64,000 nt of DNA from Bacillota bacterium (GCA_013177945.1 JABLXW010000001.1:248001-312000), one strand, 5' to 3'. Positions 1 through 10,874 are shown, counted from the first letter of the stretch. Notes: generated by a model from the letters alone, not told the origin. Program-made: numbers and translations.

Positions 1-558
1 GGAATCATCTTTAAACTCAAATACAAACAGAAGCGCATCCAGAAGCCGCAAATCCTGCTCATCTGCGACGTCTCCGGCTCGATGGCCCGCTACGCCGCTT
101 TTGTGATCCAGTTCATCTACGGGCTGAGCATGGTAATGAAACACATTGAAAGCTTCATTTTTGCGGAGGAGCTGGAGTACGTAACACCCTTCTTTAAAAA
201 GTTCCGCCCTTTTGAAGAGACGATGGTGGAACTGATCGGAAAGAGCCGCATCTGGGGGAAGGGGACCAATCTGGGGGCTTCCTTGAACACACTCCGAACC
301 CAGTACCCCCTCCTGCTGACCTCCCATACCATCGCGATTATCGTAAGTGACACCAAAACCCTGGAGCTGGAACGGGCGGAAAAGGAACTTTTTAGAGTTA
401 AGCAGGCGGTGAAGGACATACTTTGGCTCAACACCCTCCCTCAGGACGAGTGGAAAGACCTCCGCTCTGTTGCAGCCTTTCAGCGATACTCCCGGATGCA
501 TGAATGTTATACCCTGGCCCACCTCGAAAAAGTGATCAGGAAACAGTTTCTTTATTAA
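1..558 (+). CDS. VWA-domain (CoxE-like) protein, C-terminal part
   Basis: The reading frame is open from base 1, so the gene starts before the window; about 185 C-terminal residues are present. A MIDAS-type metal-binding motif DVSGSMA lies near the visible start, followed by the alternating beta-strand and helix pattern of a von Willebrand A fold, including a conserved KGTN segment. CoxE-like VWA proteins normally work with MoxR AAA ATPases to insert metals or assemble enzymes. A second complete VWA protein with its own MoxR partner lies at 7878-10170, so a MoxR gene just upstream of the window is likely but not visible. The specific target is unknown. Confidence 0.85.
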   Translation, partial: GIIFKLKYKQKRIQKPQILLICDVSGSMARYAAFVIQFIYGLSMVMKHIESFIFAEELEYVTPFFKKFRPFEETMVELIGKSRIWGKGTNLGASLNTLRTQYPLLLTSHTIAIIVSDTKTLELERAEKELFRVKQAVKDILWLNTLPQDEWKDLRSVAAFQRYSRMHECYTLAHLEKVIRKQFLY

Positions 559-581
559 CTCTGCTAAGGTGGGATCGGCAG

Positions 582-1322
582 TTGGAGTACGAAAGGCTGG
601 CTGTTTTCTACGATCACCTCATGCAGGGAATCGACTACGAAGCCTGGGTAAGCTATGTAGAAAAGATTATTGCGAAGCTTAAAGGGGAAGTATGCTCGGT
701 TGTTGATCTGGCCTGCGGCACGGGAAACTCGACTTTTCCCTGGGCAAGACGGGGTTACCGTACCTTTGGTGTTGATTTGTCCGAAGCCATGCTGAAACAG
801 GCGCTCCAGAAGGCCAGAACCCAAGGGTTAAAAATAGTTTTTCTCCGGCAGGATATCCGTAATTTTAAACTTGAAGAACCGGTCGATCTGGCCGTCTGTT
901 TCCAGGATGGCCTGAACTATATCCTGGAGCCTGAAGGGTTGCGGCGAGCTTTTCAAGCCGTATACAATAACCTCAGAGGGAAAGGATATTTTATTTTTGA
1001 TCTCAATTACCTCCCCCAAATCGTTCCTAAAAATGAGCAGATCTCCGTAGCAGAGGAGGAGCTCTTCACCCTTATCTGGCGCACGAACTTCTCTGAAAAA
1101 GAAAGATTATGGGAGGCAGAAGTAACCGGATTCGTCAAAACCAGAGAAAATTATTACGAAAAATTTCATGAAAAACACCGGGAGAGGATCTACGAACCAT
1201 CCGAAGTTTGGGCCCACCTCACCGAACTAGGTTTTACGATCCAGGGAACGTATCAGGCCTTTACTTTTGACCCGCCCCATGCCCAGACACCAAGAATCGT
1301 TTATGTCGGGCAAAAAATTTAG
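582..1322 (+). CDS. class I SAM-dependent methyltransferase
   Basis: A 246-residue protein with the glycine-rich SAM-binding motif VVDLACGTGNST near residue 45, then an acidic strand end (FGVDLSEAML) and motif IV-like region, as in small-molecule methyltransferases of the Methyltransf_25/11 type. The start is taken as TTG at 582 because AAGGTGGG sits 8 bases upstream; longer in-frame starts would overlap the preceding VWA gene and lack a ribosome-binding site. It sits between the VWA gene and the cobalamin genes in one direction. The substrate is not recognisable, and a role in cobalamin metabolism is only suggested by position. Confidence 0.8.
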   Translation: MEYERLAVFYDHLMQGIDYEAWVSYVEKIIAKLKGEVCSVVDLACGTGNSTFPWARRGYRTFGVDLSEAMLKQALQKARTQGLKIVFLRQDIRNFKLEEPVDLAVCFQDGLNYILEPEGLRRAFQAVYNNLRGKGYFIFDLNYLPQIVPKNEQISVAEEELFTLIWRTNFSEKERLWEAEVTGFVKTRENYYEKFHEKHRERIYEPSEVWAHLTELGFTIQGTYQAFTFDPPHAQTPRIVYVGQKI

Positions 1323-1350
1323 AAAATTTAACTGGAGGTCAACTTCGAGC

Positions 1351-1947
1351 ATGAACCGCGGACAGTTTTTCTTTATCACAGGGGGAGCCCGGAGCGGAAA
1401 AAGCCGCTTTGCCGAGTCCCTGGCCCTTGCTCTCGGAGAACCTGTAACCTATATTGCCACCGCCGAAGGACTGGATGAAGAAATGGCTGCCAGAATCAAG
1501 AAACATCAAAAAAGAAGGCCGGCAACCTGGACCACTTTAGAGGAACCCCTTCATGTAGCCGCATTGGTGGAAAAGGTGGGGCAGCGCGAGGGAGTCATTA
1601 TCATTGAGTGTTTGACATTTTTAATAACAAATCTTCTTTTTAAAGACTGCCTGGGAGCTGAAGCAAATTCCAAAGTTCAGGAAAGGGCTCTGGCTGAAGT
1701 GAAACAGCTGGCCGAGGCGGCCTATAGCTGCCGCGCCCATGTGATTCTGGTATCGAACGAAGTAGGCCTGGGTCTTGTTCCTCCAAACCCCCAGGGCCGC
1801 ATCTTTCGTGATGTCGCGGGATGGGCCAATCAGATCATGGCTGCAAAAGCGGACAAAGTCTATTTTCTGGTATCCGGTCTTGCAGTAGATCTGAAAAGCC
1901 TCAATCAGGACCTTCAAAAAGTTCTGTCTCCCCACAAGACCGGGTAA
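1351..1947 (+). CDS. cobU: adenosylcobinamide kinase / adenosylcobinamide-phosphate guanylyltransferase
   Basis: A 198-residue bifunctional enzyme that phosphorylates adenosylcobinamide and transfers GMP from GTP to give adenosylcobinamide-GDP, in late cobalamin synthesis. The P-loop GGARSGKS is at residues 10-17, and the conserved NEVGLGLVP and FRDVAG segments follow, as in CobU/CobP. ATG at 1351 is chosen because GGAGG lies 12 bases upstream; a longer in-frame ATG inside the methyltransferase gene is unlikely. It is the first clear gene of the cob operon and is followed after 7 bases by cbiB. Confidence 0.95.
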   Translation: MNRGQFFFITGGARSGKSRFAESLALALGEPVTYIATAEGLDEEMAARIKKHQKRRPATWTTLEEPLHVAALVEKVGQREGVIIIECLTFLITNLLFKDCLGAEANSKVQERALAEVKQLAEAAYSCRAHVILVSNEVGLGLVPPNPQGRIFRDVAGWANQIMAAKADKVYFLVSGLAVDLKSLNQDLQKVLSPHKTG

Positions 1948-1954
1948 GAGAATC

Positions 1955-2965
1955 ATGAAGGGAACAGAAATCGAAATTCTTTTATTCGCGTTGATTCTCG
2001 ATTTCATCATCGGGGACCCCCAGGTCGCTTATCATCCTGTAGCTCTTATTGGCAAAGCGATTCAGAAGTGGGAAAGATTGTTATATCAGGAGAAAGGGGC
2101 GCCTATTAAAAACCGCCTGGCGGGATTTCTTCTGGTTTTTGGAAACGTGGTACCGGTTTTCTTTGCCGCCCATTTCTTCCTTGGTTTGGTCAAAAACTCG
2201 ATTCCGGTGCTCTATCCCATCGTGGGCGGGCTCCTTCTCTGGAGTGTAATTTCCATCCGGAGTCTGGCGGAGGCAGCGCATGAAATTCTCAACCTCCTTC
2301 AAGCAAAAGATCTGGTGCAGGCCCGAGAACGCTTGCGGTTTATTGTGGGAAGAGACACCGAACACCTCGACGAACCGGAGGTTATCAGGGCTACAGTAGA
2401 AACCGTAGCCGAAAATATCAGCGACGGAATTATGGCTCCCCTCTTCTATTTCTTAATTGGGGGAATCCCCTTCGCCTGCGCCTACCGGGTCATTAATACC
2501 CTTGATGCCATGGTGGGCTACCGGAACGAAAGATACCGCGATTTCGGATGGTTTGCAGCAAAATTAGACGACCTGGCAAACCTCCTCCCGGCCCGCCTGA
2601 CAGCCGGACTTTTAATCGCGAGCGCCTTCTGCTGGAGGTTCAACTGGCGCAGGGGACTTTCCGTAGTGCGGCGCGATGCCCGTAAGCATCCGAGTCCTAA
2701 CAGCGGCTTCCCGGAGGCAGCCGTGGCAGGCGCCCTCGAAATCCGACTGGGAGGGGTCAATTACTATCAGGGAAAACCCTCTTTACGGCCACACCTGGGA
2801 GATCCTCTCAGGCCGCTGGAACCATCAGATATAACCAGGACCGTGCACTTAATGTACGGTGCAGTGGCAATTTTTCTGGTCTTAAGCCTTGCTCTTGCCT
2901 ATCTCATCTCCAAAGGAAGGACGGGCTTTCTATGGATAAATTCTTTTGTGCGGTTACCTTTTTGA
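1955..2965 (+). CDS. cbiB: adenosylcobinamide-phosphate synthase
   Basis: A 336-residue integral membrane protein of the CbiB/CobD(aerobic) family. It amidates adenosylcobyric acid with aminopropanol phosphate to give adenosylcobinamide phosphate. The N-terminal signature DFIIGDPQVAYHPVALIGK (Asp-Pro, His-Pro and Gly-Lys conserved), the TVAENISDGIMAPLFY segment and the RKHPSPNSGFPEAAVAG segment are diagnostic. Several hydrophobic segments are spread along the chain. The start lies 7 bases after cobU, and its end overlaps cobS by 34 bases, indicating translational coupling at the membrane-bound end of the pathway. Confidence 0.96.
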   Translation: MKGTEIEILLFALILDFIIGDPQVAYHPVALIGKAIQKWERLLYQEKGAPIKNRLAGFLLVFGNVVPVFFAAHFFLGLVKNSIPVLYPIVGGLLLWSVISIRSLAEAAHEILNLLQAKDLVQARERLRFIVGRDTEHLDEPEVIRATVETVAENISDGIMAPLFYFLIGGIPFACAYRVINTLDAMVGYRNERYRDFGWFAAKLDDLANLLPARLTAGLLIASAFCWRFNWRRGLSVVRRDARKHPSPNSGFPEAAVAGALEIRLGGVNYYQGKPSLRPHLGDPLRPLEPSDITRTVHLMYGAVAIFLVLSLALAYLISKGRTGFLWINSFVRLPF

Positions 2966-3675
2966 CGCGGCTCCCCCTTCCAACCAGAAATAATTTTAAG
3001 GAAGAAGACTTTTCTGCAAGCATTTACTACTTTCCGTTAGTGGGACTGATCATCGGGGGGATACTTGGAGGAAGCTGGTTTCTCCTAAAAAATATTTTCC
3101 CGCCCATTATCACCGGGGCTCTCCTTCTTTTATTCCAGGTAATTATCACTGGAGGCCTGCATCTGGATGGCCTTATGGATACCCTGGACGGGATATACGG
3201 AGGCAAGGATAAAGAAGAAAGGCTTGCCATTATGCGGGACAGTCACGTGGGAGCCTACGGAATCGTGGGCGCCTTTCTCCTCCTCTTGATTAAGTACAGT
3301 ATCTATACCCAGCTGGATTTTGAATTTCTCCCTCTTCTCGTGACCGCCCCAGTCTTGGGAAGACAGGTGACGGTCTGGGCTCAAGTGGCGTTTCCCTACG
3401 CGCGGCGGCAGGGCCTGGGCAGTTTTTTTAATGTTTACGGGGATCTTAAAAAGTTTGCAGTAACAACCGGAATCACCCTTTTTATTTCGATCCTGTCTCT
3501 GAAAATAACGGGCTTAATTATTTTTCTTGCAACGGGAATTTTTGCTTTTCTTTTGTCCAAATCCTTAGTCCGGCTGCTGGGTGGTTTAACCGGGGATACC
3601 TACGGAGCGCTTTGCGAACTTACTGAAGTTTTGGTACTTCTCATTGGATTCGGCCTGGGAGGGCACGCTCTGTGA
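2932..3675 (+). CDS. cobS: adenosylcobinamide-GDP ribazoletransferase (cobalamin synthase)
   Basis: A 247-residue polytopic membrane enzyme that joins adenosylcobinamide-GDP to alpha-ribazole or its phosphate. Recognisable CobS features are FLTRLPLP near the N-terminus, the GGLHLDGLMDTLDGIYGGK metal-binding segment with its Asp residues, and HVGAYG downstream. Hydrophobic segments fill most of the rest. The length is normal for the family. It starts inside cbiB and its stop overlaps the GTG start of the next gene (GTGA), so cbiB-cobS-kinase are tightly coupled. Confidence 0.96.
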   Translation: MDKFFCAVTFLTRLPLPTRNNFKEEDFSASIYYFPLVGLIIGGILGGSWFLLKNIFPPIITGALLLLFQVIITGGLHLDGLMDTLDGIYGGKDKEERLAIMRDSHVGAYGIVGAFLLLLIKYSIYTQLDFEFLPLLVTAPVLGRQVTVWAQVAFPYARRQGLGSFFNVYGDLKKFAVTTGITLFISILSLKITGLIIFLATGIFAFLLSKSLVRLLGGLTGDTYGALCELTEVLVLLIGFGLGGHAL

Positions 3676-4607
3676 ATCTTCAGGGGATCGTACGCATGCC
3701 GGGTTCCTGCGGGGAACTGGTTCAGGGCACCGCGTCCGGGGTAAACTTTCACGTAACCTGTCCTGTCAACCTCTACAGCAAGGCTACTGTTACCCTCGTG
3801 CCTTCTTTGAAAAAAATTTTTTATCCAAAAAACCGGACCAAAACGGCACAGGCCGTTCGGAAAATTTTAAACCATTTCGGGTATTTCGACTTTGGGGCGA
3901 TTATAGAAATAGCCTCCAGTCTTCCCCTGGGTAAGGGAATGGCAAGCAGCACCGCCGACCTTGCCGCTGCCTGCTACGCAGTTGGAGCTGCCTTAAAGAT
4001 CAGAGTCGAGCCCGGCGTAATTGCAAAGATCGCCTTATCTATTGAACCTTCAGATGGGACCTTCTACCCGGGCATCTGGTTGTTCGATCACGTCCGGGGT
4101 TCAATGCAGGAGAGTCTGGGAGAGCCACTCCCGTTGGGAATTCTGGTGCTCGACTTCGGGGGAGCAGTGGATACGCTCAAATTCAACCAGCACCCCGAGT
4201 TGCCCCTTTACAATCAAATGAACGAGGCAAAAACAAAGGCGGCCCTTGAGCTGGTGAAACTGGGTCTCAGCCGAAAGGATCCTTTCCTTGTTGGCGAAGG
4301 AGCAACGATCAGCGCCATGGCAAATCAAGCCATCAATCCCAAACCGAGATTTCATGAATTAGTAGATTTTGTACTCAAAAGGGGAGCATATGGTGTTAAT
4401 GTGGCTCACAGCGGAACCGTGGCGGGAGTCCTGCTGCCGCCGGGACAGGAAAGAAATAGCCGTTTAATCCAGCAAATTGCAGAAAAGTTTCCAGAAATCA
4501 AGAATTACTACTCTTTACAGTTGACCGGTGGAGGGGGCCGGTACTTGGGAAAAACGCAAAAAAAGGAGAGGAGTCATGCAAAATCACAGGCATGGGGGAA
4601 ATCTTAA
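3672..4607 (+). CDS. PduX-like GHMP-family L-threonine kinase
   Basis: A 311-residue GHMP kinase. The start MPGSCGELVQG matches the PduX family signature, and the GHMP P-loop LPLGKGMASSTAD lies near residue 90. A glycine-rich C-terminal LTGGGGRYLG motif is also seen. PduX makes L-threonine-O-3-phosphate, the substrate of CobD, and the next gene is cobD, which strongly supports this role. The GTG start overlaps the cobS stop. The last 11 codons overlap the start of cobD by 32 bases. Confidence 0.9.
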   Translation: MNLQGIVRMPGSCGELVQGTASGVNFHVTCPVNLYSKATVTLVPSLKKIFYPKNRTKTAQAVRKILNHFGYFDFGAIIEIASSLPLGKGMASSTADLAAACYAVGAALKIRVEPGVIAKIALSIEPSDGTFYPGIWLFDHVRGSMQESLGEPLPLGILVLDFGGAVDTLKFNQHPELPLYNQMNEAKTKAALELVKLGLSRKDPFLVGEGATISAMANQAINPKPRFHELVDFVLKRGAYGVNVAHSGTVAGVLLPPGQERNSRLIQQIAEKFPEIKNYYSLQLTGGGGRYLGKTQKKERSHAKSQAWGKS

Positions 4608-5676
4608 TGCAACCGCAGTAAAATACGGATTGAAGCCCCAGGATATAGTTGACTTCAGCACCAATACAAATCCTCTGGGCCCCCCTCAAGAAATTCAAAA
4701 AAACTTGAAAAAAAATCTTTCCCTGATCGCATTTTATCCGGAACCGGACTGCCAGACTCTAAAAGAAGCCGCCGCACCTCTGCTAGACGTTTCACCCCAG
4801 CAAATTACTTTTTCCAACGGGGCAATAGAATTAATCTACCTTGTAGTTCAGGCTCTTCAACCCCGGACCGTATTGATTCCCGGGCCCACCTTTCGGGAGT
4901 ATGAAATTGCAGCCCGGGTCTGGAATGCGCAGGTTAAACACCTGAAACTTTCGCCTCAAAAGGGGTTTGCTTTGGATCTCGAGCATCTGGTGCGGGCAGC
5001 ACAAGGCACCGATCTGGTCTTCATCTGCAATCCAAACAACCCTACCGGTTATCTTCTTCCTCCTGAAATTTTAAAGCCATTTCTGGAATTCTGCCGCAGG
5101 AGATCCATCTTTGTTGTTGTCGATGAATCTTTTCTTTTCTTCCACCGCGACTGGAGAAAACTAACCTGCATTCCAGAAACTCGAAAAAACAAAGGGATTT
5201 TAATCATCCACTCCCTCACCAAGTTCTATGCAATCCCCGGGCTGAGGGTAGGCTACGGGGTTGCGCATCCTGAAACCATTAATTTCTTAAGTAACTTTCA
5301 ACCCCCATGGCAGGTCAACAGCCTCGCCCAGGCTGCGACCCTTTTGGCCTTCCGTGCAAAGGGCTACGCCCGGGAAACGCGAAGGCTTGTCATGCGAGAA
5401 CGGAATTTTCTAGTTCTCTCTTTGGCAAAAATACCTTGCTTCAAGGTTTTTCCCTCTGAAGCCAACTACCTTCTTGTAAAACTCCAGGAACCTCTATCGG
5501 CTTCGCACTTAGAGGACAAGCTTGCCAGGAGGGGCATCCTCATTCGAAACTGCAGTAATTTTGCCTTTCTGGGTGATAATTTTATCAGAATTGCTGTAAA
5601 AAAAAGACCGGAAAACTTGCTTTTATTGAAAAACCTGAAAGATATTATCTATCAACTGGAATGCAAGGAGGTTTAA
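4576..5676 (+). CDS. cobD: threonine-phosphate decarboxylase
   Basis: A 366-residue PLP enzyme of the aminotransferase I/II fold that decarboxylates L-threonine phosphate to (R)-1-amino-2-propanol phosphate for CbiB. It begins HGGNLNATAVKYG and DFSTNTNPLGPP, typical of CobD. The PLP-binding region shows FICNPNNPTG, VVDESF, and SLTKFYAIPGLRVGY, which carries the Schiff-base Lys. ATG 4576 is preceded by AAAGGAGAGGAG; an earlier in-frame start would lengthen the overlap with the kinase gene. With the kinase it supplies the aminopropanol arm from threonine. Confidence 0.95.
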   Translation: MQNHRHGGNLNATAVKYGLKPQDIVDFSTNTNPLGPPQEIQKNLKKNLSLIAFYPEPDCQTLKEAAAPLLDVSPQQITFSNGAIELIYLVVQALQPRTVLIPGPTFREYEIAARVWNAQVKHLKLSPQKGFALDLEHLVRAAQGTDLVFICNPNNPTGYLLPPEILKPFLEFCRRRSIFVVVDESFLFFHRDWRKLTCIPETRKNKGILIIHSLTKFYAIPGLRVGYGVAHPETINFLSNFQPPWQVNSLAQAATLLAFRAKGYARETRRLVMRERNFLVLSLAKIPCFKVFPSEANYLLVKLQEPLSASHLEDKLARRGILIRNCSNFAFLGDNFIRIAVKKRPENLLLLKNLKDIIYQLECKEV

Positions 5677-5679
5677 CGG

Positions 5680-7853
<2,174 letters not shown>

Positions 7854-7877
7854 GCAACTTGGGAGTGAAATAAAACC

Positions 7878-8747
7878 ATGTTTTCCTCTATCGAAGAACT
7901 CCAGCAAAAGCTGGCCGAATGCGAGTATATTACCGACCGGAATGTCGCGACGGTAGTTTATCTTGCCTTGAAGCTTCAAAAGCCCCTTTTAGTAGAGGGT
8001 CCTGCAGGAGTTGGAAAAACTGAGCTGGCAAAAGTCCTGGCCAAGGCTACGAAGAGCAGGTTGATCCGCCTCCAGTGCTACGAAGGTTTAGATGAAGCCA
8101 AGGCCCTGTACGAATGGAATTACCAAAAGCAGCTTTTACGTCTCCACATTGATCAAATGCAAAACAAATCTTGGGAAGAAGCCAAGCAAGATATTTTCAC
8201 TCCTGAGTTTCTTCTTACACGCCCCCTTTTAGAAGCCCTCCTGGCAGAAGTACCGGTCGTTCTGCTGATCGATGAAGTAGATAAAAGTGATGAGGAGTTT
8301 GAAAGTTTTCTTTTGGAGATCCTGTCCGACTACCAGGTAACTATACCTGAACTGGGTACAATTAAGGCGCTTCATATACCCATCGTGATCCTTACAAGCA
8401 ACAGCTTTCGCGAATTCGGCGATGCTCTAAAAAGGAGATGCATTCACCTCTACCTGGACTACCCGACCTTTGAACGAGAGCTGGATATCATCTATCTTAA
8501 AGTACCAGGGATTAAACAGGCCTTAGCCCAGCAGCTTGTCCGTTTTGTTCAAACAATCAGAAAGCAAAAACTAAAAAAAGCGCCAAGCATCGCGGAAACC
8601 ATTGACTGGGCCCAGGCCCTCTTGACCTTAGGGATAAGTTCAATTGATGAAGAAATAATCCAGAGCACCATCAGTATTCTTTTGAAGTACCAGAGCGACA
8701 TTGAAAAGATCTCGCCAAAGGTTTCTTCTTTAATTCCAGAACATTAA
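7878..8747 (+). CDS. MoxR-family AAA+ ATPase
   Basis: A 289-residue AAA+ ATPase. Walker A is GPAGVGKT near residue 40, Walker B is VVLLIDEVDKSDEEFESF near residue 127, and the sensor I segment VILTSNSFREFGDALKRRC follows. MoxR ATPases act as chaperones for metal-enzyme or envelope-complex maturation and are usually paired with VWA proteins. The next gene, 22 bases away, is such a VWA protein, so the two very likely form one functional module. The client enzyme is not identifiable from the neighbours. Confidence 0.9.
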   Translation: MFSSIEELQQKLAECEYITDRNVATVVYLALKLQKPLLVEGPAGVGKTELAKVLAKATKSRLIRLQCYEGLDEAKALYEWNYQKQLLRLHIDQMQNKSWEEAKQDIFTPEFLLTRPLLEALLAEVPVVLLIDEVDKSDEEFESFLLEILSDYQVTIPELGTIKALHIPIVILTSNSFREFGDALKRRCIHLYLDYPTFERELDIIYLKVPGIKQALAQQLVRFVQTIRKQKLKKAPSIAETIDWAQALLTLGISSIDEEIIQSTISILLKYQSDIEKISPKVSSLIPEH

Positions 8748-8769
8748 TTTATCAAAGGGAACCTAGCCC

Positions 8770-10170
8770 ATGGAAGAGAAAATTCTGGAGTTCTGCCGGC
8801 TTCTTCGCAAAAGCGGAATCAATATTTCATTTTCTCAAGTTGCAGACGCACTGAAAGCCGCTGCGGAGGTAGGCTTTCTTCAGGAAGACTTCTATTGCGC
8901 CCTGTGCTGCACTCTGGTTAAAGAGCGCGCCGATAAATCCTTATTTGACAAGCTTTTTCGGCTCTTTTTTTTATCCCTGCAGGGTGGAACAAACAATCCA
9001 GCAAACAAAGAAAACGGAGAGGAAAGCGAGGACGCCCCTGGAGACGGCGCAGAGCTGGTCCAGAGCGCCGAAGGAAAAGGGATGGGAAAGGGAGGGGGGG
9101 CTTCACCTGCCCTTCTGCTGGTGAAAGCAGTACGCGAAGGCAACTACCCTTTACTCCGCTTTCTTGCAGAACTGGCCCTTAAAAGTTTGGGAAAAATCAC
9201 GCGGGAACAGCTTGCAGAAATGGATAAAACAGTGGAGAGGGCCAAAGTGGCAATAGGCTGGTACGAAGGGGTCAACAGGCTGGAGCGCATCAAAGAAATG
9301 GAAAAGATCAGCGACGCCACCTATACCCGGTGGCTGGAGCATCTTGCCTATCTTGAAAATAGAATCAAAGAGCTTTTAGAAGAATTTTTTGTCAAAAATT
9401 TCGGCCTGGAGGCCTTAGAAGAGATCGCGCTCTCTGCGAACCTGAAAGAAAAGGAATTTCACCGGTTGAATCAGCTTGAAATAGAAGAAATCCGCAAGAG
9501 GATCACAAAGCTGGCACGCAAGCTCGCTTCAAAATACGCGCGCCGCTACCGAAGAGCAAAACGCGGAGAAATTGACTTAAGGAGAACGGTAAGACAGGCA
9601 ATGCTGTCAGGCGGCACACCAATCCGTTTAAAGTACCGGAAAAAAGTCATCAGCAAACCGGAACTGGTGCTGCTATGCGATGTTTCCGGTTCCGTAGCGG
9701 TCTTCAGTGAATTTATGCTGCAGCTTGTTTATACCATCCAGAATAGATTTCGCGCCGTACGATCTTTTCTTTTTGTTGATGTAATCGATGAGGTGACAGA
9801 TTACTTCTTGAAGCAAGATCTGGAAGAGGCCCTTCATGAGGCTTTTTCGAAAGCGTATTTTTCTTATTCTGGCTTTTCCGACTTTGGCAAGGTATTCACC
9901 ATTTTCGCAAATAAATACCTCCCCGGAGTTTCGCCGAAAAGCACGGTTATCATCTTGGGTGATGCCAGAAACAACTGGCGCCCGGACGAAAGGGAATTCT
10001 TGCAAAAAATCGCGGAACGGGTGAGAAAAGTCCTCTGGTTCAACCCCCAACCGCAAAGCGGCTGGGATACCGAGGACAGCATTATGAGAATTTATGCACC
10101 TTATTGCCGGCAAGTATTCGAATGTCGAAACCTGAAACAACTCGAAGACGTGATCGAAGCAATCCTGTGA
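8770..10170 (+). CDS. VWA-domain (CoxE-like) protein, partner of MoxR ATPase
   Basis: A 466-residue protein with a helical, charged N-terminal half, a low-complexity Gly/Glu/Asp-rich linker at about residues 75-115, and a C-terminal VWA domain starting near residue 295. The MIDAS motif is DVSGSVA, where the Met seen in the first VWA protein is replaced by Val, followed by FSDFGKVF and a late GDARNN motif. It is a paralogue of the truncated protein at 1-558. It follows the MoxR gene directly and ends in a terminator. Confidence 0.88.
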   Translation: MEEKILEFCRLLRKSGINISFSQVADALKAAAEVGFLQEDFYCALCCTLVKERADKSLFDKLFRLFFLSLQGGTNNPANKENGEESEDAPGDGAELVQSAEGKGMGKGGGASPALLLVKAVREGNYPLLRFLAELALKSLGKITREQLAEMDKTVERAKVAIGWYEGVNRLERIKEMEKISDATYTRWLEHLAYLENRIKELLEEFFVKNFGLEALEEIALSANLKEKEFHRLNQLEIEEIRKRITKLARKLASKYARRYRRAKRGEIDLRRTVRQAMLSGGTPIRLKYRKKVISKPELVLLCDVSGSVAVFSEFMLQLVYTIQNRFRAVRSFLFVDVIDEVTDYFLKQDLEEALHEAFSKAYFSYSGFSDFGKVFTIFANKYLPGVSPKSTVIILGDARNNWRPDEREFLQKIAERVRKVLWFNPQPQSGWDTEDSIMRIYAPYCRQVFECRNLKQLEDVIEAIL

Positions 10171-10196
10171 AAACCTTGCGGGAGTCCAAAGATACT

Positions 10197-10219
10197 AAAG
10201 CTACTTATGTAGCTTTTTT
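10197..10219 (+). terminator. Rho-independent terminator after the MoxR-VWA pair
   Basis: AAAGCTAC (10197-10204) and GTAGCTTT (10209-10216) form an 8-bp stem with a 4-base loop that runs into a T-tract ending at 10219. Confidence 0.75.
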
Positions 10220-10247
10220 CATTTAATTGACAGAAGCATTTATTTAT

Positions 10248-10291
10248 GTTAAGTTTAAGTTAAGGTTATGTTAAGTTTTTGTTAAGACTAC
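10248..10291 (+). promoter_or_regulatory. four 11-bp direct repeats, probable response-regulator binding array
   Basis: Four head-to-tail units start GTTAAG at 10248, 10259, 10270 and 10281, each exactly 11 bases apart, each with a 4-5 base variable AT-rich tail. The array lies between the upstream terminator and the mgtC-like gene. OmpR/PhoB-family response regulators bind 11-bp direct repeats of this design, spaced one per helical turn. The regulator itself is not in the window. No clear -35 hexamer is present, as expected if an activator replaces it. Confidence 0.6.
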
Positions 10292-10312
10292 CGGAGAGGG
10301 GAGGGAGGGAAT

Positions 10313-10804
10313 TTGCTTTCTTACCAGGAGATCATAATCAGAATGTTAATTTCCCTCCTGGTGGGGTTAATCATCGGTTACGAGCGCACAAAACAGCAAA
10401 AACCCGCCGGAATTCGAACCTACTCCCTGGTATGCATCGGAGCCACCCTTTTCATGATCATCAGCGCTTACGGACTTCAGAACCTGCCGTACATAAGCGG
10501 TTTTCGCATGGACCCGGGCCGGATCGCGGCCCAGATAATTACCGGAATCGGCTTTCTGGGAGCCGGAGTAATCTGGAAAGATCGGGGAACCATTAGAGGA
10601 TTAACAACTGCAGCCAATCTGTGGGTTACAGCAGGCCTGGGAATGGCAATCGGATTAGGGCTTTATTTTTTAACCCTGGTGGCCGTTGTCTGCATCTTTC
10701 TTGCCCTTTACAGTTCTCCCATCCTCTGCCACCTGGGACTCCTTTACTACCCTGAGGAAAAAACGGAAAAGACAAAGGAGGACGAAGAAAAAATTTTAGG
10801 TTGA
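10313..10804 (+). CDS. MgtC/SapB-family membrane protein
   Basis: A 163-residue membrane protein with the family hallmarks GLIIGYERTKQQKPAGIRTYSLVCIGATLF and TGIGFLGAGVIWK seen as separate conserved blocks, then LTTAANLWVTAGLGMAIG. Four to five hydrophobic segments are evident, with a charged Lys/Glu tail. TTG 10313 is preceded by GGGAGGGA. MgtC-type proteins act in growth at low magnesium or phosphate and modulate ATP synthase in some bacteria; the exact role here is unknown. The 11-bp repeat array just upstream suggests control by a phosphate- or magnesium-type two-component system. Confidence 0.85.
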   Translation: MLSYQEIIIRMLISLLVGLIIGYERTKQQKPAGIRTYSLVCIGATLFMIISAYGLQNLPYISGFRMDPGRIAAQIITGIGFLGAGVIWKDRGTIRGLTTAANLWVTAGLGMAIGLGLYFLTLVAVVCIFLALYSSPILCHLGLLYYPEEKTEKTKEDEEKILG

Positions 10805-10829
10805 CAATTTCATGAGAAATCATTAGGAT
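10801..10829 (+). promoter_or_regulatory. promoter with internal palindrome before the Cys-rich protein gene
   Basis: A perfect TTGACA (10801-10806) overlaps the mgtC-like stop codon and is followed after 17 bases by TAGGAT (10824-10829). The spacer begins with the palindrome ATTTC-ATGA-GAAAT (10807-10820), a plausible operator. It would drive the gene starting at 10875. Confidence 0.5.
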
Positions 10830-10874
10830 TGAAAGGGCAGAGTCCACACCTCCCGGCTTGGGAGAAGAGTTTTG

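Noticed and set aside
1323-1350. Cobalamin riboswitch before cobU
   Set aside because: Only 28 bases separate the methyltransferase and cobU; there is no room for such an element in the operon.
10248-10291. Possible CRISPR array
   Set aside because: Only four units of 11 bases with 4-5 base variable tails, no spacers of 30 bases and no cas genes; a regulator array explains it better.
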